From NCBI GenBank assembly GCA_018714785.1, contig DVMV01000038.1, positions 1 to 47,629 on the forward strand: 47,629 bases of DNA, read 5' to 3'. This stretch comes from Candidatus Alloenteromonas pullicola. GTDB taxonomy: Bacteria > Bacillota_I > Bacilli_A > RFN20 > CAG-826. The notes under the pieces were generated by a model. That model searched no databases. It saw nothing but the letters and a program-made list of their open reading frames with translations, and was not told where the DNA came from. Positions within the stretch are counted from its first letter, which is position 1; every line of letters begins with the position of its first letter. Below, piece by piece: positions 26,119 to 34,724 of this stretch. Both the position numbers and the translations under genes were made by a program.

Positions 26119-26146
26119 TTGCTTTTTTGTATTTTTGCAATACTAT
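26119..26146 (+). promoter_or_regulatory. promoter of the TetR gene
   Basis: TTGCTT (26119-26124), 16-base spacer, TACTAT (26141-26146). Confidence 0.45.
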
Positions 26147-26161
26147 GCGCACGTCGATTTA

Positions 26162-26174
26162 GAGTAGAATACTC
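26162..26174. promoter_or_regulatory. 13-bp palindrome upstream of the TetR gene, likely its operator
   Basis: GAGTA-GAA-TACTC lies between the promoter and the GGAGGTGA ribosome binding site. TetR proteins usually bind palindromes of this kind near their own promoter. Confidence 0.4.
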
Positions 26175-26191
26175 CCCGGAGGTGAAAACAT

Positions 26192-26809
26192 ATGCCAAGA
26201 TCGCCAGAACAAAACCAAGCCGTCAAAGACAAACGCCGCGCCAAATTGCTAGACAACGCCCTCAAGGTGTTTGCGGTTCTCGGATACGATGAAGTCTCGA
26301 TTGACTCCATCACCAAAAGCGCGCGTTGCTCACACGGTTTGTTCTATCACTACTTCACCTCGAAGGAGGAAGCTTTCGGCTACGTTTGGGACGAGCTCAT
26401 CGATGGCGCCTTCTCCGCTCCGCCGCTAGCGGAAGCGCTTGAGAAAGGTGGAGCCGCTGGCCTCGACTTCATCTGCCACGCCTACGATGTGTTCGAGTCG
26501 CTTGATGCCAAGAAGCTGTGCGTAGCTCAGATTGCCATAACCGCGTGCCACATCGACTCGCTTCCCGATTCGATAAAGCAGAAGGCTGAGAAATACGATA
26601 TGAGGTCGGCCCTCGCCACCTTGATCAAGCAGGCTCAGGAAGAAGGCAACGCCATCGCGGGCGACCCCGACGAAATTGCCTATGCGATTTTCACGATCTT
26701 CCTGACCGAGATCAAGCAGGCGTGCCTGAATAAGCATGATCGCCATTTCACTTCGGGTGACGTGCTGTTCGGGATGCTGATGAAGAAGCCGCTAAGCGAA
26801 ATCCATTGA
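26192..26809 (+). CDS. TetR-family transcriptional regulator
   Basis: A 205-residue protein. The N-terminal helix-turn-helix is KLLDNALKVFAVLGYDEVSI, then ITKSARCSHGLFYHYFTSKE, which is typical TetR with the FYHYF recognition helix end. The C-terminal ligand-binding part is unassigned. GGAGGTGA lies seven bases before the ATG. It is transcribed away from the flavodoxin-pth-mfd operon and toward the sugar kinase. Its target may be itself or a distant gene, since no exporter adjoins it. Confidence 0.9.
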   Translation: MPRSPEQNQAVKDKRRAKLLDNALKVFAVLGYDEVSIDSITKSARCSHGLFYHYFTSKEEAFGYVWDELIDGAFSAPPLAEALEKGGAAGLDFICHAYDVFESLDAKKLCVAQIAITACHIDSLPDSIKQKAEKYDMRSALATLIKQAQEEGNAIAGDPDEIAYAIFTIFLTEIKQACLNKHDRHFTSGDVLFGMLMKKPLSEIH

Positions 26810-26820
26810 GGAAAAGAAAA

Positions 26821-26853
26821 GAGGCGTTGGCAAGCCCAGCGCCTCTTTTTGTT
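26821..26853. terminator. bidirectional terminator between the TetR and sugar kinase genes
   Basis: GAGGCGTTGG and CCAGCGCCTC pair (ten pairs, one G-U) around CAAGC. TTTTTGTTTT follows on the plus strand; on the minus strand TTTTCTTTT follows. It serves both convergent genes. Confidence 0.8.
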
Positions 26854-28425
26854 TTACCTGCCCCGCTTGTCGGCCGTGAAGTTGAATAGGAACCTATAGG
26901 TCTTCTTCAGCTTTCCGTATAGCCCGGAATAAACCCCGTAGAAGAGCTCGTCGTAAACCTTGTGCTTGGCTTCGTCGGGCTCGAACGTCTTGGCCGGGTG
27001 CACCATTTTGGCCACCGCTTCCTCGACCGTGGAGAAGCGCTTGATCGAAAGGAACCCGATCATCGCGGCCCCAAGCGATGAGGTCTCGTTGGTCTGCAGC
27101 TTGGTGACCCTCTTCCCGAACACGTCGGCCGTGACCTGGCATATCTCGTCGGAATTCGATCCCCCGCCGGCGATGCGAAGCGAGTCGAACTTATGGCCCA
27201 GTTTCTTCTCGAACCCCTCCATGCCGAGGCGCAGCTCGTAGGCTATGCCCTCAACCAACGCTTTGTAGACATGGAATTTGGTGGTGGCGTCGGAGAACCC
27301 GATTATCGCCCCTTTGACCTGCGGCTTATCAAGCTGGGACCCCCAGAAAGGCTGCAGTATTAGTCCATCGCTTCCGGGCGGTATCTCGCGAAGCTTGGCG
27401 TCGTATTCCTTCGGGTCGACCACATCGACGATGAGATCGTTTATGTTCATCGCGCCGAATTCTTTCAAAAACCAGTTTATGGTCCAATACCCGCGATACA
27501 CCTGGAGATCCATGTTGTAGAAGCCGGGAACGACGCTTGGGTAGGCGGGGAAGAAGCCGACGGGCTTTATGAACTTCTTGGTTGTGGTCTCCACCGTGCA
27601 GGCGGTGCCGTATGAGAGCGAGGCCATCTTCGAATCGATGACCCCGGAGCCGAGCGTCTCGCAGGATTTATCCGATCCGGCGGCGTAGATGACCATCCCC
27701 TCCGGAAGCCCGGTTTCCCTTGCGGCTTGCTCGGTAATGGTTCCGAGTTCGGTCTCGGGCCCAACAATCTCGCACAGCTGGCTTTTCTTGATCGAGAAGA
27801 TCTGGCCCTGAAGCTGCGTCTCGGGGTGCTTGTACCACCGCTTCTTCCGGTAATTGAGCGGGTAGTGTCCGGTGTAGTTGGAGGCGGAATCGGCCAGCCT
27901 CCCGGTCAGGCGGTATATGAAATAGGTCGAGACGGCGACGTACTTGTCGATCTTGGCGAAGTTTTCCGGCTCGTTCTCCTTTATCCAGTTGGCGATGGTG
28001 CGGCGCCTGTTCATGGCTACGACGTCGGACATCCCAACCAAGCCGAATAGCAGCCTCGACCACAGCGGCAGCTTGTCCTCGCATTTGGCGTAGCGCTGGT
28101 CCAGCCAAAGGACCATCGGGCGGATTACTTTGCGATCTTTATCAAGCAGCACGGCCGAGTCGCGGAAGCAGGTCATGGTTATGCCCGCCACCCGCTTAAT
28201 CAGATCCGGGTTCTTAGTGGCTATCCTCTTCGTGCAGTCGCAAAGGCAGGAGTAGTAATAATCAGGGTCCTGCTCGGCATATCCCGGATTCGAGGAGTAA
28301 TAAGGCGGGTCGTATTCCTGCTTCTCCCCAACCAGGCATTCCCCCTCGTCGTTGAATATCGCGGCGCGGACCGATTGGGTACCGAAGTCGAAGGTCATTA
28401 TCAGTGGTGAATCGTTTGTGTCCAT
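26854..28425 (-). CDS. FGGY-family carbohydrate kinase
   Basis: Transfers phosphate from ATP to a sugar or polyol; the exact substrate is not readable. At 523 residues it has the two-domain FGGY form: N-terminal phosphate loop MTFDFGTQSVRAAIF, a CFRDSAVLLDKD and WLDQRYAKCE region, an SYGTACTVETTTKK adenosine-side strand, and IAGGGSNSDEICQVTADVFG, then ETSSLGAAMIG at the end. Xylulokinase or AI-2 kinase (LsrK)-like members have a similar length. The frame begins 17 codons earlier, but ATG 28425 (MDTNDSPLIM) begins near the family start. It lacks a Shine-Dalgarno. A possible promoter is GTGGCA-17-TAGAAT about 22 bases upstream. It is a single gene, divergent from ppdK. Confidence 0.85.
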   Translation of the reverse strand: MDTNDSPLIMTFDFGTQSVRAAIFNDEGECLVGEKQEYDPPYYSSNPGYAEQDPDYYYSCLCDCTKRIATKNPDLIKRVAGITMTCFRDSAVLLDKDRKVIRPMVLWLDQRYAKCEDKLPLWSRLLFGLVGMSDVVAMNRRRTIANWIKENEPENFAKIDKYVAVSTYFIYRLTGRLADSASNYTGHYPLNYRKKRWYKHPETQLQGQIFSIKKSQLCEIVGPETELGTITEQAARETGLPEGMVIYAAGSDKSCETLGSGVIDSKMASLSYGTACTVETTTKKFIKPVGFFPAYPSVVPGFYNMDLQVYRGYWTINWFLKEFGAMNINDLIVDVVDPKEYDAKLREIPPGSDGLILQPFWGSQLDKPQVKGAIIGFSDATTKFHVYKALVEGIAYELRLGMEGFEKKLGHKFDSLRIAGGGSNSDEICQVTADVFGKRVTKLQTNETSSLGAAMIGFLSIKRFSTVEEAVAKMVHPAKTFEPDEAKHKVYDELFYGVYSGLYGKLKKTYRFLFNFTADKRGR

Positions 28426-28563
28426 ATAGATTCGATTAATCAAGGCTATTCTATCCCCTTCGCCCGCTTTTGCCACGCGCTTTTCTAGCTAATGGGCAAC
28501 TAGAGCGAAAATAATGCGATGAAAAGGGAAGACCGAACATCGAAACCGCCTAAATAGGATTTC

Positions 28564-28580
28564 CTTATTCTAAGAATAAG
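28564..28580. promoter_or_regulatory. 17-bp palindrome overlapping the ppdK -35 region
   Basis: CTTATTCTAAGAATAAG has perfect 8-base arms around one A. Its place over the ppdK -35 fits a repressor or activator site. The remainder of the 200-base gap to the kinase gene holds the divergent promoters only. Confidence 0.45.
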
Positions 28581-28597
28581 AGCGCCTGTGCTAAGAT
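28568..28597 (+). promoter_or_regulatory. probable extended -10 promoter of ppdK
   Basis: TGCTAAGAT (28589-28597) is an extended -10 (TGn plus TAAGAT). The -35 is weak (TTCTAA, 28568-28573) and overlaps the palindrome. GGAGG precedes the ATG at 28643. Confidence 0.4.
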
Positions 28598-28642
28598 TTC
28601 ATTGCTGGGTCAACAAACCCAAAATGTCATTAGGAGGAAAAA

Positions 28643-31303
28643 ATGGCAGAAAAGAAGTACGTCTATTCCTTCAAAGAAGCCCACGAGGGCAACCTCGGGA
28701 AAGAGCTTCTTGGCGGAAAAGGCAAAGGCTTGGTCGAGATGACCGCCGCCGGGGTCAACATCCCCCAAGGCTTCACCATCACCACCGAAGCCTGCAATCT
28801 CTACTACGAATCCGGGAAGAAGATCCCCGACTTCGTATGGGATGATGTCGTCGCCCATGTCCACGACATCGAGAAGGTCAACAACAAAGCCTTCGGCGGC
28901 GGAAAGGGAACCCCGCTCCTGGTCTCCGTTCGCTCTGGCGCCCGCGTCTCCATGCCGGGCATGATGGACACCATCCTCAACCTCGGTCTCAACGACAAGA
29001 CCGTCGTCGAGCTCGCCGAAGCCACCGGGAACGAGCGTTTCGCTTGGGATTCCTATCGTCGCTTCATCTTGATGTTCACCAACATCGCCAAAGGCCATCC
29101 GCGCACCGATATGGACGCGATGCTCGACAAGATCAAGGCCGACAACGGCTATAAGCTCGACACCGAAGTCACCACCGAGCAGCTCAAGGAACTGGTCAAG
29201 GAGTACAAGGCTTACTACAAGAAGACCTTCGGCGAGGATTTCCCCTCCGATCCGTACATCCAGCTCAAGGAGGCCGTCGCGGCCGTCTTCCGCTCCTGGG
29301 ACAACGAGCGCGCCAACATCTACCGTCAGATGAACGGCATCCCCTATGAATGGGGCACCGCCGTCAACGTCCAGACCATGGTGTTCGGCAACATGGGAGA
29401 GGACTCCGGCACCGGCGTCGCTTTCTCCCGCAACCCGTCGACCGGCGAGAAGAAGATCTACGCCGAGTTCTTGCCCAATGCTCAGGGCGAGGACGTCGTC
29501 GCCGGCATCCGCACCCCGCTCCACATCGATGAGCTGCAGCGCAGGATGCCCGACGTCTACAACCAGTTCATGGAAACCATCAAGAGGATGGAGAACTACT
29601 TCCGTGATATGCAGGATATGGAGTACACCATCGAGAAGGGCAAGCTCTACTTCCTGCAGACCCGCAACGGCAAGCGCACCGCCCGCGCCGCTCTCCAGAT
29701 CGCCTGCGATTTGGTCGACGAGGGACTCATCGACGAGAAGGAAGCCTGCCTCCGCGTTGAGCCGGCCCGCCTTAACGACCTGCTCCACCCGACCTTCGAT
29801 CCCGCCGACCTCAAGAAGCACACCCCGATAGTCAAGGGCCTTCCGGCCTCCCCGGGCGCTGGCACCGGACACCTAGTCTTCGATGCCGACGAGTGCAAGG
29901 AAAAGCATGACGCTGGCATGAAGGTCGTCCTCTGCCGCGCCGAGACCAGCCCTGAGGACATCATCGGCATGGTCAACTCCGAGGCCATCATCACCGCCCG
30001 CGGCGGCATGACCTCCCACGCGGCCGTCGTCGCCCGTTCCATGGGCAAGTGCTGCGTCGCTGGCTGCACCGATGCCATCATCAACGAGACCGCCCGCACC
30101 ATGCAGATTGGTGACAAGATTTACCACGATGGCGACGTCGTCTCCGTCGATGGCACCACCGGCCTCGTCTACGATGGCGAGATCAAGATGATCGCCGCCG
30201 ACCTCGGTGGCAACTTCGGCCGCCTGATGGGATGGGCCGACAAGTATCGCCGCCTCAAGATCCGCGCCAACTGCAACACCCCGCTTGACGCCGACAACGC
30301 CCACCGCTTCGGCGCCGAGGGCATCGGTCTATGCCGCACTGAGCGCATGTTCTTCGCGGACGACCGCATCCTCAACATGCGTTCGATGATCCTCTCTGAG
30401 ACCGCCGAGCAGCGTGAGGCCGCCTTGGAGCGTATCCGCCCGTATCAGGTCGATGACTTCTACCATATGTATATGTCCTCGCCCGACGATATGGTCTGCA
30501 TCCGTCTCCTCGATCCACCTCTACACGAGTTCCTCCCGACCATCGATGATGAGAAGAACATCAAAGACCTGGCCGAGAAGCTCAACGTCAGCGAGCAGAA
30601 GGTCCGCGACCGCATCAACCAGCTCCACCAGGCCAACCCGATGATGGGCTTCCGTGGCGTCAGGCTCTGCGTCGCCTACCCGGAGATCTACCGCATGCAG
30701 GCGACCGCCATCATCCAGGCTGCCATCAAGGCCAGCAAGGATCTTGGCCACGACGTCGAGCCGGAGATCATGATCCCTCTCACCGGCGAGCTCAAGGAAT
30801 TCAAGTTCGCCAAGGACGTCGTCGTCAAAGCCGTTGAGGCCGAGATGGCCAAGGAAGGCAAGAAGCTTGTCTACCACGTCGGCACCATGATCGAGGTCCC
30901 GAGAGGCGCCCTCCAGGCTGGCAACATCGCCAAGGAAGCCGAGTTCTTCTCCTTCGGCACCAACGACCTGACCCAGCTCACCATGGGCTTCTCCCGCGAC
31001 GACTCCGGTCAGTTCCTCCACTACTACTACGACAAGAAGATCTACGAATTCGATCCTTTCCAGACCATCGATCAGGAAGGCGTCGGCGAACTCGTCAAGA
31101 TCGCTGTCGAGCGTGGCCGCGCCACCAGGCCGGACCTACTCGTCGGCGTCTGCGGCGAGACCGGCGGCGACACCGCTTCGATCATGTTCTACGACAAGGT
31201 CGGACTCGACTACGTCTCCTGCTCGCCGTTCCGCGTCCCGCTAGCTCGTCTAGCCGCTGCTCAGGCCAACATCGTCCATGAGCGCGAAAAGGCCGGCAAG
31301 TAA
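28643..31303 (+). CDS. ppdK: pyruvate, phosphate dikinase
   Basis: Interconverts pyruvate, ATP and Pi with PEP, AMP and PPi. At 886 residues it is full length. The ATP-grasp N-terminal domain (ELLGGKGKGLVEM, then VSVRSGARVSMPGMMDT) is followed by the swivelling phosphohistidine domain with catalytic His in GGMTSHAAVVARSMG near residue 455. The PEP/pyruvate barrel has LCRTERMFF, MIEVPRGAL, SFGTNDLTQ and the C-terminal CGETGGD. GGAGG stands before the ATG. Codons are strongly biased to C-ending forms and CGC/CGT arginine, unlike neighbours that use AGG, which suggests high expression. It is encoded against the replication direction. Confidence 0.97.
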   Translation: MAEKKYVYSFKEAHEGNLGKELLGGKGKGLVEMTAAGVNIPQGFTITTEACNLYYESGKKIPDFVWDDVVAHVHDIEKVNNKAFGGGKGTPLLVSVRSGARVSMPGMMDTILNLGLNDKTVVELAEATGNERFAWDSYRRFILMFTNIAKGHPRTDMDAMLDKIKADNGYKLDTEVTTEQLKELVKEYKAYYKKTFGEDFPSDPYIQLKEAVAAVFRSWDNERANIYRQMNGIPYEWGTAVNVQTMVFGNMGEDSGTGVAFSRNPSTGEKKIYAEFLPNAQGEDVVAGIRTPLHIDELQRRMPDVYNQFMETIKRMENYFRDMQDMEYTIEKGKLYFLQTRNGKRTARAALQIACDLVDEGLIDEKEACLRVEPARLNDLLHPTFDPADLKKHTPIVKGLPASPGAGTGHLVFDADECKEKHDAGMKVVLCRAETSPEDIIGMVNSEAIITARGGMTSHAAVVARSMGKCCVAGCTDAIINETARTMQIGDKIYHDGDVVSVDGTTGLVYDGEIKMIAADLGGNFGRLMGWADKYRRLKIRANCNTPLDADNAHRFGAEGIGLCRTERMFFADDRILNMRSMILSETAEQREAALERIRPYQVDDFYHMYMSSPDDMVCIRLLDPPLHEFLPTIDDEKNIKDLAEKLNVSEQKVRDRINQLHQANPMMGFRGVRLCVAYPEIYRMQATAIIQAAIKASKDLGHDVEPEIMIPLTGELKEFKFAKDVVVKAVEAEMAKEGKKLVYHVGTMIEVPRGALQAGNIAKEAEFFSFGTNDLTQLTMGFSRDDSGQFLHYYYDKKIYEFDPFQTIDQEGVGELVKIAVERGRATRPDLLVGVCGETGGDTASIMFYDKVGLDYVSCSPFRVPLARLAAAQANIVHEREKAGK

Positions 31304-31313
31304 TAGCTGACTC

Positions 31314-31347
31314 AAAAACCGCCTAGGCTTCGGCTTGGGCGGTTTTT
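31314..31347 (+). terminator. intrinsic terminator of ppdK
   Basis: CCGCCTAGGC and GCTTGGGCGG pair (ten pairs, two G-U) around a TTCG tetraloop, followed by TTTTT. Confidence 0.9.
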
Positions 31348-31353
31348 CTTTTG

Positions 31354-31379
31354 CAAAAAGAAAGGCCGCTTTTGCGGCC
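31354..31379 (-). terminator. intrinsic terminator of the glmU transcript
   Basis: Read leftward, GGCCGC and GCGGCC pair around AAAA, followed by TTTCTTTTTG. It lies back to back with the ppdK terminator. Confidence 0.8.
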
Positions 31380-31396
31380 GTTTCGTTTCCTCGCGT

Positions 31397-31657
31397 TTAG
31401 CTAAGGGATGTCAGGTAGATGTCGTATTCGGGGCCGAGTTCCCCGCGTTTGGCTCCGTTTAAGTACACGTCGCCGTAATCGTCGATGTAGCCGACGATCT
31501 TCCCGCCGATTGCTATTTTGCCGTCATGGGTCATCCGCGCAGCTTTCTTGCCGGCGATGTACCACGCCCCGTCGCCATCAGGCAGGCGGTTGATATAACC
31601 CACCTGGGTTCCGTTGAGGTATATGTTCTTGCCATAGCACTCGGTGACTACCATCAT
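31397..31657 (-). CDS. small conserved-looking hypothetical protein
   Basis: I do not recognise the family. The 86-residue product has no signal peptide or membrane helix. It contains three or four short repeats of a beta-like unit, roughly GxxVGYI followed by YLNG (VGYINR, GWYIAGKK-like, KIAIGGKIVGYID, DVYLNGAK). This suggests a small repeated beta structure. Its ATG overlaps the glmU TGA by four bases and GGAAG precedes it, so it is translated with glmU. It ends at a terminator. Function is unknown; coupling to cell-wall precursor synthesis is only suggestive. Confidence 0.7.
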   Translation of the reverse strand: MMVVTECYGKNIYLNGTQVGYINRLPDGDGAWYIAGKKAARMTHDGKIAIGGKIVGYIDDYGDVYLNGAKRGELGPEYDIYLTSLS

Positions 31658-33051
31658 TTCGCTTCCTTCAGCCTCTTGGCTTTCTCGTGAAGGACGTCGG
31701 AGTAGCCTTCCTTGTTGGTCTGCCGTTCCCTGGCGATGGCCATCGCGTGGGCCGGGACGTCCTTGTTGATGGTCGACCCGGCGGCGGTGAAGGCCTGCTC
31801 GCCGATCTTGACCGGGCTTATGATCGTGGTTCCGGATCCGATGAAGGTCCCGTCCCCGATGTTCGAGCTGAACTTGTTGACCCCGTCGTAATTGGCGATG
31901 ATGGTCCCGCAGCCGATGTTGACGTCAGAGCCGATTGAGGCATCGCCTAGATATGATAGGTGGGCGCATTTGCTGCCCTCCCCGAAGCTCACGTTCTTGA
32001 GCTCGTTGAAGTTTCCGATGTGGGCTTTGTCGGCGATGACGGCGTTCTTCCTGGTCCTCAAATAGGGGCCCAGGGTGGTGTTGGAGCCGATGACGGTGTC
32101 GACCAGATGGCTCCACTCGATGATGTTGCCGTTGTTGGCCTTGACCCTCTCTAGATAGGTGCTTGGCCCGATGACGTTGTCGCGGCCTATCGAAGTCCCG
32201 CCGAGTATGTATGTATTGGGGCGGATGACGCAATCCTGGCCGATGGTCGAATCGGGCGAGATATAGGTGGTGTCGGGATCCTCGATGGAAACGCCGGAAA
32301 GCATCCAGGCTTTGTTGATGCGGCGCTGGATTATCTTGGCGGCCACGGAAAGCTGGTAGCGGTCGTTGACGCCCATGGTCTCGTTGACGTCGGCCACGGA
32401 GAAGGTCGATACCTTCTTCCCGTCTCCGACGAACATGGCGATGACGTCGGTGAGGTAATACTCCCCGGCGGCGTTGTTCGGGGTGAGGCGCTTGAGGTCG
32501 CGGAACAGCTCGGCGTTGTTGAAGACGTATACGCCGGCGTTGACCTCATGGATCGCGGCCTCGTCTGGCGTGCAGTCCTTCTGCTCGACTATCCGCTTGA
32601 CGCGCCCGTTTTCCTTAACGATGCGCCCATATCCACGGGGATCGTCGATGACCGAGGTCAGTATGGTCAGGTCGTTGTGGTTGGTCTGATGGCTGGAAAG
32701 CAGGGCCGAGAGGGTCTTGCTGGTCAATAGCGGGGTGTCGCCGCAGCAGATTATCGTCTCGCCCTCCTGCTCCGAAAGCGCCGGGGCCGCCATCATCACG
32801 GCGTGGCCGGTTCCCTTCTGCTCGTTTTGCCAAACCACCTCGGAGTCGCCCTCGACGATGGATTTGGTGGTCTCGCCGCCGAATCCGACGACGGTGACTA
32901 TCTTCTCCATGCCCAAAGGCTTGAGGGCCTCGAGTACGTACTTCACCATCGGCCTTCCCAATATCGGGAAGGAAACCTTTGAGACGTCGGAACGGCCGCT
33001 TTTCATCCTCGTGCCTTTGCCGGCGGCCAATATGATGGCGAATTTGTTCAT
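31654..33051 (-). CDS. glmU: bifunctional UDP-GlcNAc pyrophosphorylase / glucosamine-1-P acetyltransferase
   Basis: Makes UDP-GlcNAc for peptidoglycan. At 465 residues it is full length. The uridyltransferase half starts MNKFAIILAAGKGTRMKS with the GxGTRM loop and has GTGHAVMMAAPA and GDTPLL. From about residue 250 the left-handed beta helix of hexad repeats runs (DNVIGPSTYLE, SHLVDTVIG, DVNIGCGTIIANYDG, FIGSGTTIISPVKIG). GGAGG precedes the ATG. It is followed by a coupled small gene and preceded by ispE. Presence of glmU argues that the organism makes a cell wall. Confidence 0.97.
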   Translation of the reverse strand: MNKFAIILAAGKGTRMKSGRSDVSKVSFPILGRPMVKYVLEALKPLGMEKIVTVVGFGGETTKSIVEGDSEVVWQNEQKGTGHAVMMAAPALSEQEGETIICCGDTPLLTSKTLSALLSSHQTNHNDLTILTSVIDDPRGYGRIVKENGRVKRIVEQKDCTPDEAAIHEVNAGVYVFNNAELFRDLKRLTPNNAAGEYYLTDVIAMFVGDGKKVSTFSVADVNETMGVNDRYQLSVAAKIIQRRINKAWMLSGVSIEDPDTTYISPDSTIGQDCVIRPNTYILGGTSIGRDNVIGPSTYLERVKANNGNIIEWSHLVDTVIGSNTTLGPYLRTRKNAVIADKAHIGNFNELKNVSFGEGSKCAHLSYLGDASIGSDVNIGCGTIIANYDGVNKFSSNIGDGTFIGSGTTIISPVKIGEQAFTAAGSTINKDVPAHAMAIARERQTNKEGYSDVLHEKAKRLKEAK

Positions 33052-33062
33052 GGTTATGCCTC

Positions 33063-33908
33063 CTATTTCAAGGTTTTGGTAAGCACTGTTATATATCCTA
33101 GTTTATCGTATTTCCGCTCGGCTTCCCTGCATTTGTGCAAATCGGAAGACAAAGCGAAGAGGCTCGATCCGGATCCGGACATTGACACTATCGAGAAGCC
33201 GTCATCGATAAGCGAGGCGTATATCTCCCCCACTTCGGGCAGCAATTTGACGGCGGCGCTCATTAGGTCGTTGCCGATCGATTTGGCGATAAGCGCCTCG
33301 TCGCCTTCCGCCAACCCCTTCAAGACGTTCTGGGTATCGACCCGTTTGGCGGGGAATTGGTCGCAAATCGCGTAAACGTCCTTGGTCGAAAGCCCTTGCT
33401 CTGGCTTGACGATAAGGCAGTAGAACTGCTTTTTGCACGGGATCCTGGTTATCTTCTCGCCGATGCCCTCAACCAAACTGGGGTGAGGGTCAACGAAGAA
33501 AGGTATGTCGGCCCCGATCGGCTTCCCGACCTTGGCGAGGTCTTCGTTTGACGCGCCGAGCTTAAGCATTGAGTTGAGGGCCATGAGGATGCAGGCGGCG
33601 TTTGACGATCCGCCCCCTAACCCAGCGGCGAAAGGAATCTCCTTGTGGATGTGTATCATGAAGTTGTCCTTGAAGCGATAGGTCTCGCGCATGGCATCGA
33701 CCGCTCGCTTGCAGAGGTTTGTCTTCAGCCCCATAAGGTGAAGGTCATCGCATATTATGTAGGTGTCGCCGCCGCCAATGCGGTCAATGGAAATAACGTC
33801 GTGGAGCTCAATCGGGAGGTTCACCATTTCCAATTCATGGTAGCCGTCGTCCCTTTGGCCCACAACCCTTAGCGAGAGGTTGATTTTAGCGAAGGATTTT
33901 ATATCCAT
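33063..33908 (-). CDS. ispE: 4-diphosphocytidyl-2-C-methyl-D-erythritol kinase
   Basis: A GHMP kinase of the MEP route to isoprenoids. 281 residues: MDIKSFAKINLSLRVVGQRD at the start, then the GHMP ATP loop PFAAGLGGGSSNAACILMAL near 93-112 and VSMSGSGSSLFAL near the C-terminus. ATG 33908 is chosen because it begins the conserved block and AGGTG is nine bases upstream; a GTG at 33920 would add four residues. Stop TAG. The organism thus uses the MEP rather than the mevalonate pathway, at least in part. Confidence 0.95.
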   Translation of the reverse strand: MDIKSFAKINLSLRVVGQRDDGYHELEMVNLPIELHDVISIDRIGGGDTYIICDDLHLMGLKTNLCKRAVDAMRETYRFKDNFMIHIHKEIPFAAGLGGGSSNAACILMALNSMLKLGASNEDLAKVGKPIGADIPFFVDPHPSLVEGIGEKITRIPCKKQFYCLIVKPEQGLSTKDVYAICDQFPAKRVDTQNVLKGLAEGDEALIAKSIGNDLMSAAVKLLPEVGEIYASLIDDGFSIVSMSGSGSSLFALSSDLHKCREAERKYDKLGYITVLTKTLK

Positions 33909-33920
33909 AAGTTGCGACAC

Positions 33921-34724
33921 CTATTTTACGCGAATTTGGCTTCTAGCAAAGGCCAAATAAGCCTCGGGCTTCAATTCCTCAGGACGGGATTTCGGATCGA
34001 TTCCAAAGCCCAATATGAACTCTTCTGCTTTCTTTCCCAATTCCGGTTTCAAATTATTGAGCAAGGTTTTGCGGCGTTGCCTGAAGCAATTGGTTGCAAA
34101 CCTATAGGTTCTGCGGGCTTCCTCTATGTCGAGGTCATTCCTTTCGAGCGCGACGACGGCGGATTCCACCCTTGGGGCGGGAACGAAGCTAGACGACGGG
34201 ACCTTAAGCAGGACATCGGCTTTGCAGGATATCGAGACCAGGATCGACAAGGGGCCATAGTCCTTGCTTCCGGGCGAGGAGAGGATCCTATCGGCGGCCT
34301 CTTTCTGGACCATGAAGACGAACCGGCGGCAACTTTCGGCGTCAAGCAGGCACTTCTCGATCAGGCTCGACGTTATGTAGTAAGGCAGGTTTCCGATTAT
34401 CTTGGTGTATTCTGAAACGTCGGCTTTCAAGGCGTTTTGCTGGAAGACCCTGATATTGGGGCATTTGGAGAAATCCGATTGAAGTTTGGCTACTAGTCCG
34501 GGGTCGATGTCTATCAAATCGGCCCGGCCTTGCGAAAGGGATAGGAAATAGCTTAACGACCCGGCGCCGGATCCGATTTCGAGAACTTTGTCTTCGGGGT
34601 TGATGAGGGCGGCGTCGACTATCCTCTTGGCTATAGACCTGTCGATCAGGAAGTTCTGCCCAACCTCCTTCTTAGCCAGCAGCTTATACTGGGCTATGGT
34701 CTCGAAGTACCTTAACTCATCCAT
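33921..34724 (-). CDS. rsmA: 16S rRNA (A1518/A1519) dimethyltransferase
   Basis: KsgA dimethylates two adjacent adenosines near the 3' end of 16S rRNA. 267 residues. SAM motif I is VLEIGSGAGSLSYFLS near 48, acidic motif LIDIDPGLV near 78, and catalytic motif IGNLPYYITSSL near 110. A C-terminal helical domain follows. The start overlaps the rnmV end by eight bases; the stop is TAG. rnmV-rsmA-ispE is a common Bacillota order. Confidence 0.96.
   Translation of the reverse strand: MDELRYFETIAQYKLLAKKEVGQNFLIDRSIAKRIVDAALINPEDKVLEIGSGAGSLSYFLSLSQGRADLIDIDPGLVAKLQSDFSKCPNIRVFQQNALKADVSEYTKIIGNLPYYITSSLIEKCLLDAESCRRFVFMVQKEAADRILSSPGSKDYGPLSILVSISCKADVLLKVPSSSFVPAPRVESAVVALERNDLDIEEARRTYRFATNCFRQRRKTLLNNLKPELGKKAEEFILGFGIDPKSRPEELKPEAYLAFARSQIRVK

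Noticed and set aside
25914-26198. 94-codon reverse frame in the divergent A+T-rich region
   Set aside because: It covers both promoters, has no ribosome site and is lysine/phenylalanine-rich as expected by chance.
28610-29872. Long reverse-strand open frame of 420 codons opposite ppdK
   Set aside because: It mirrors ppdK, whose strong C-ending codon bias removes stops on the other strand; the product is low-complexity Val/Gly/Asp and shows no domain.
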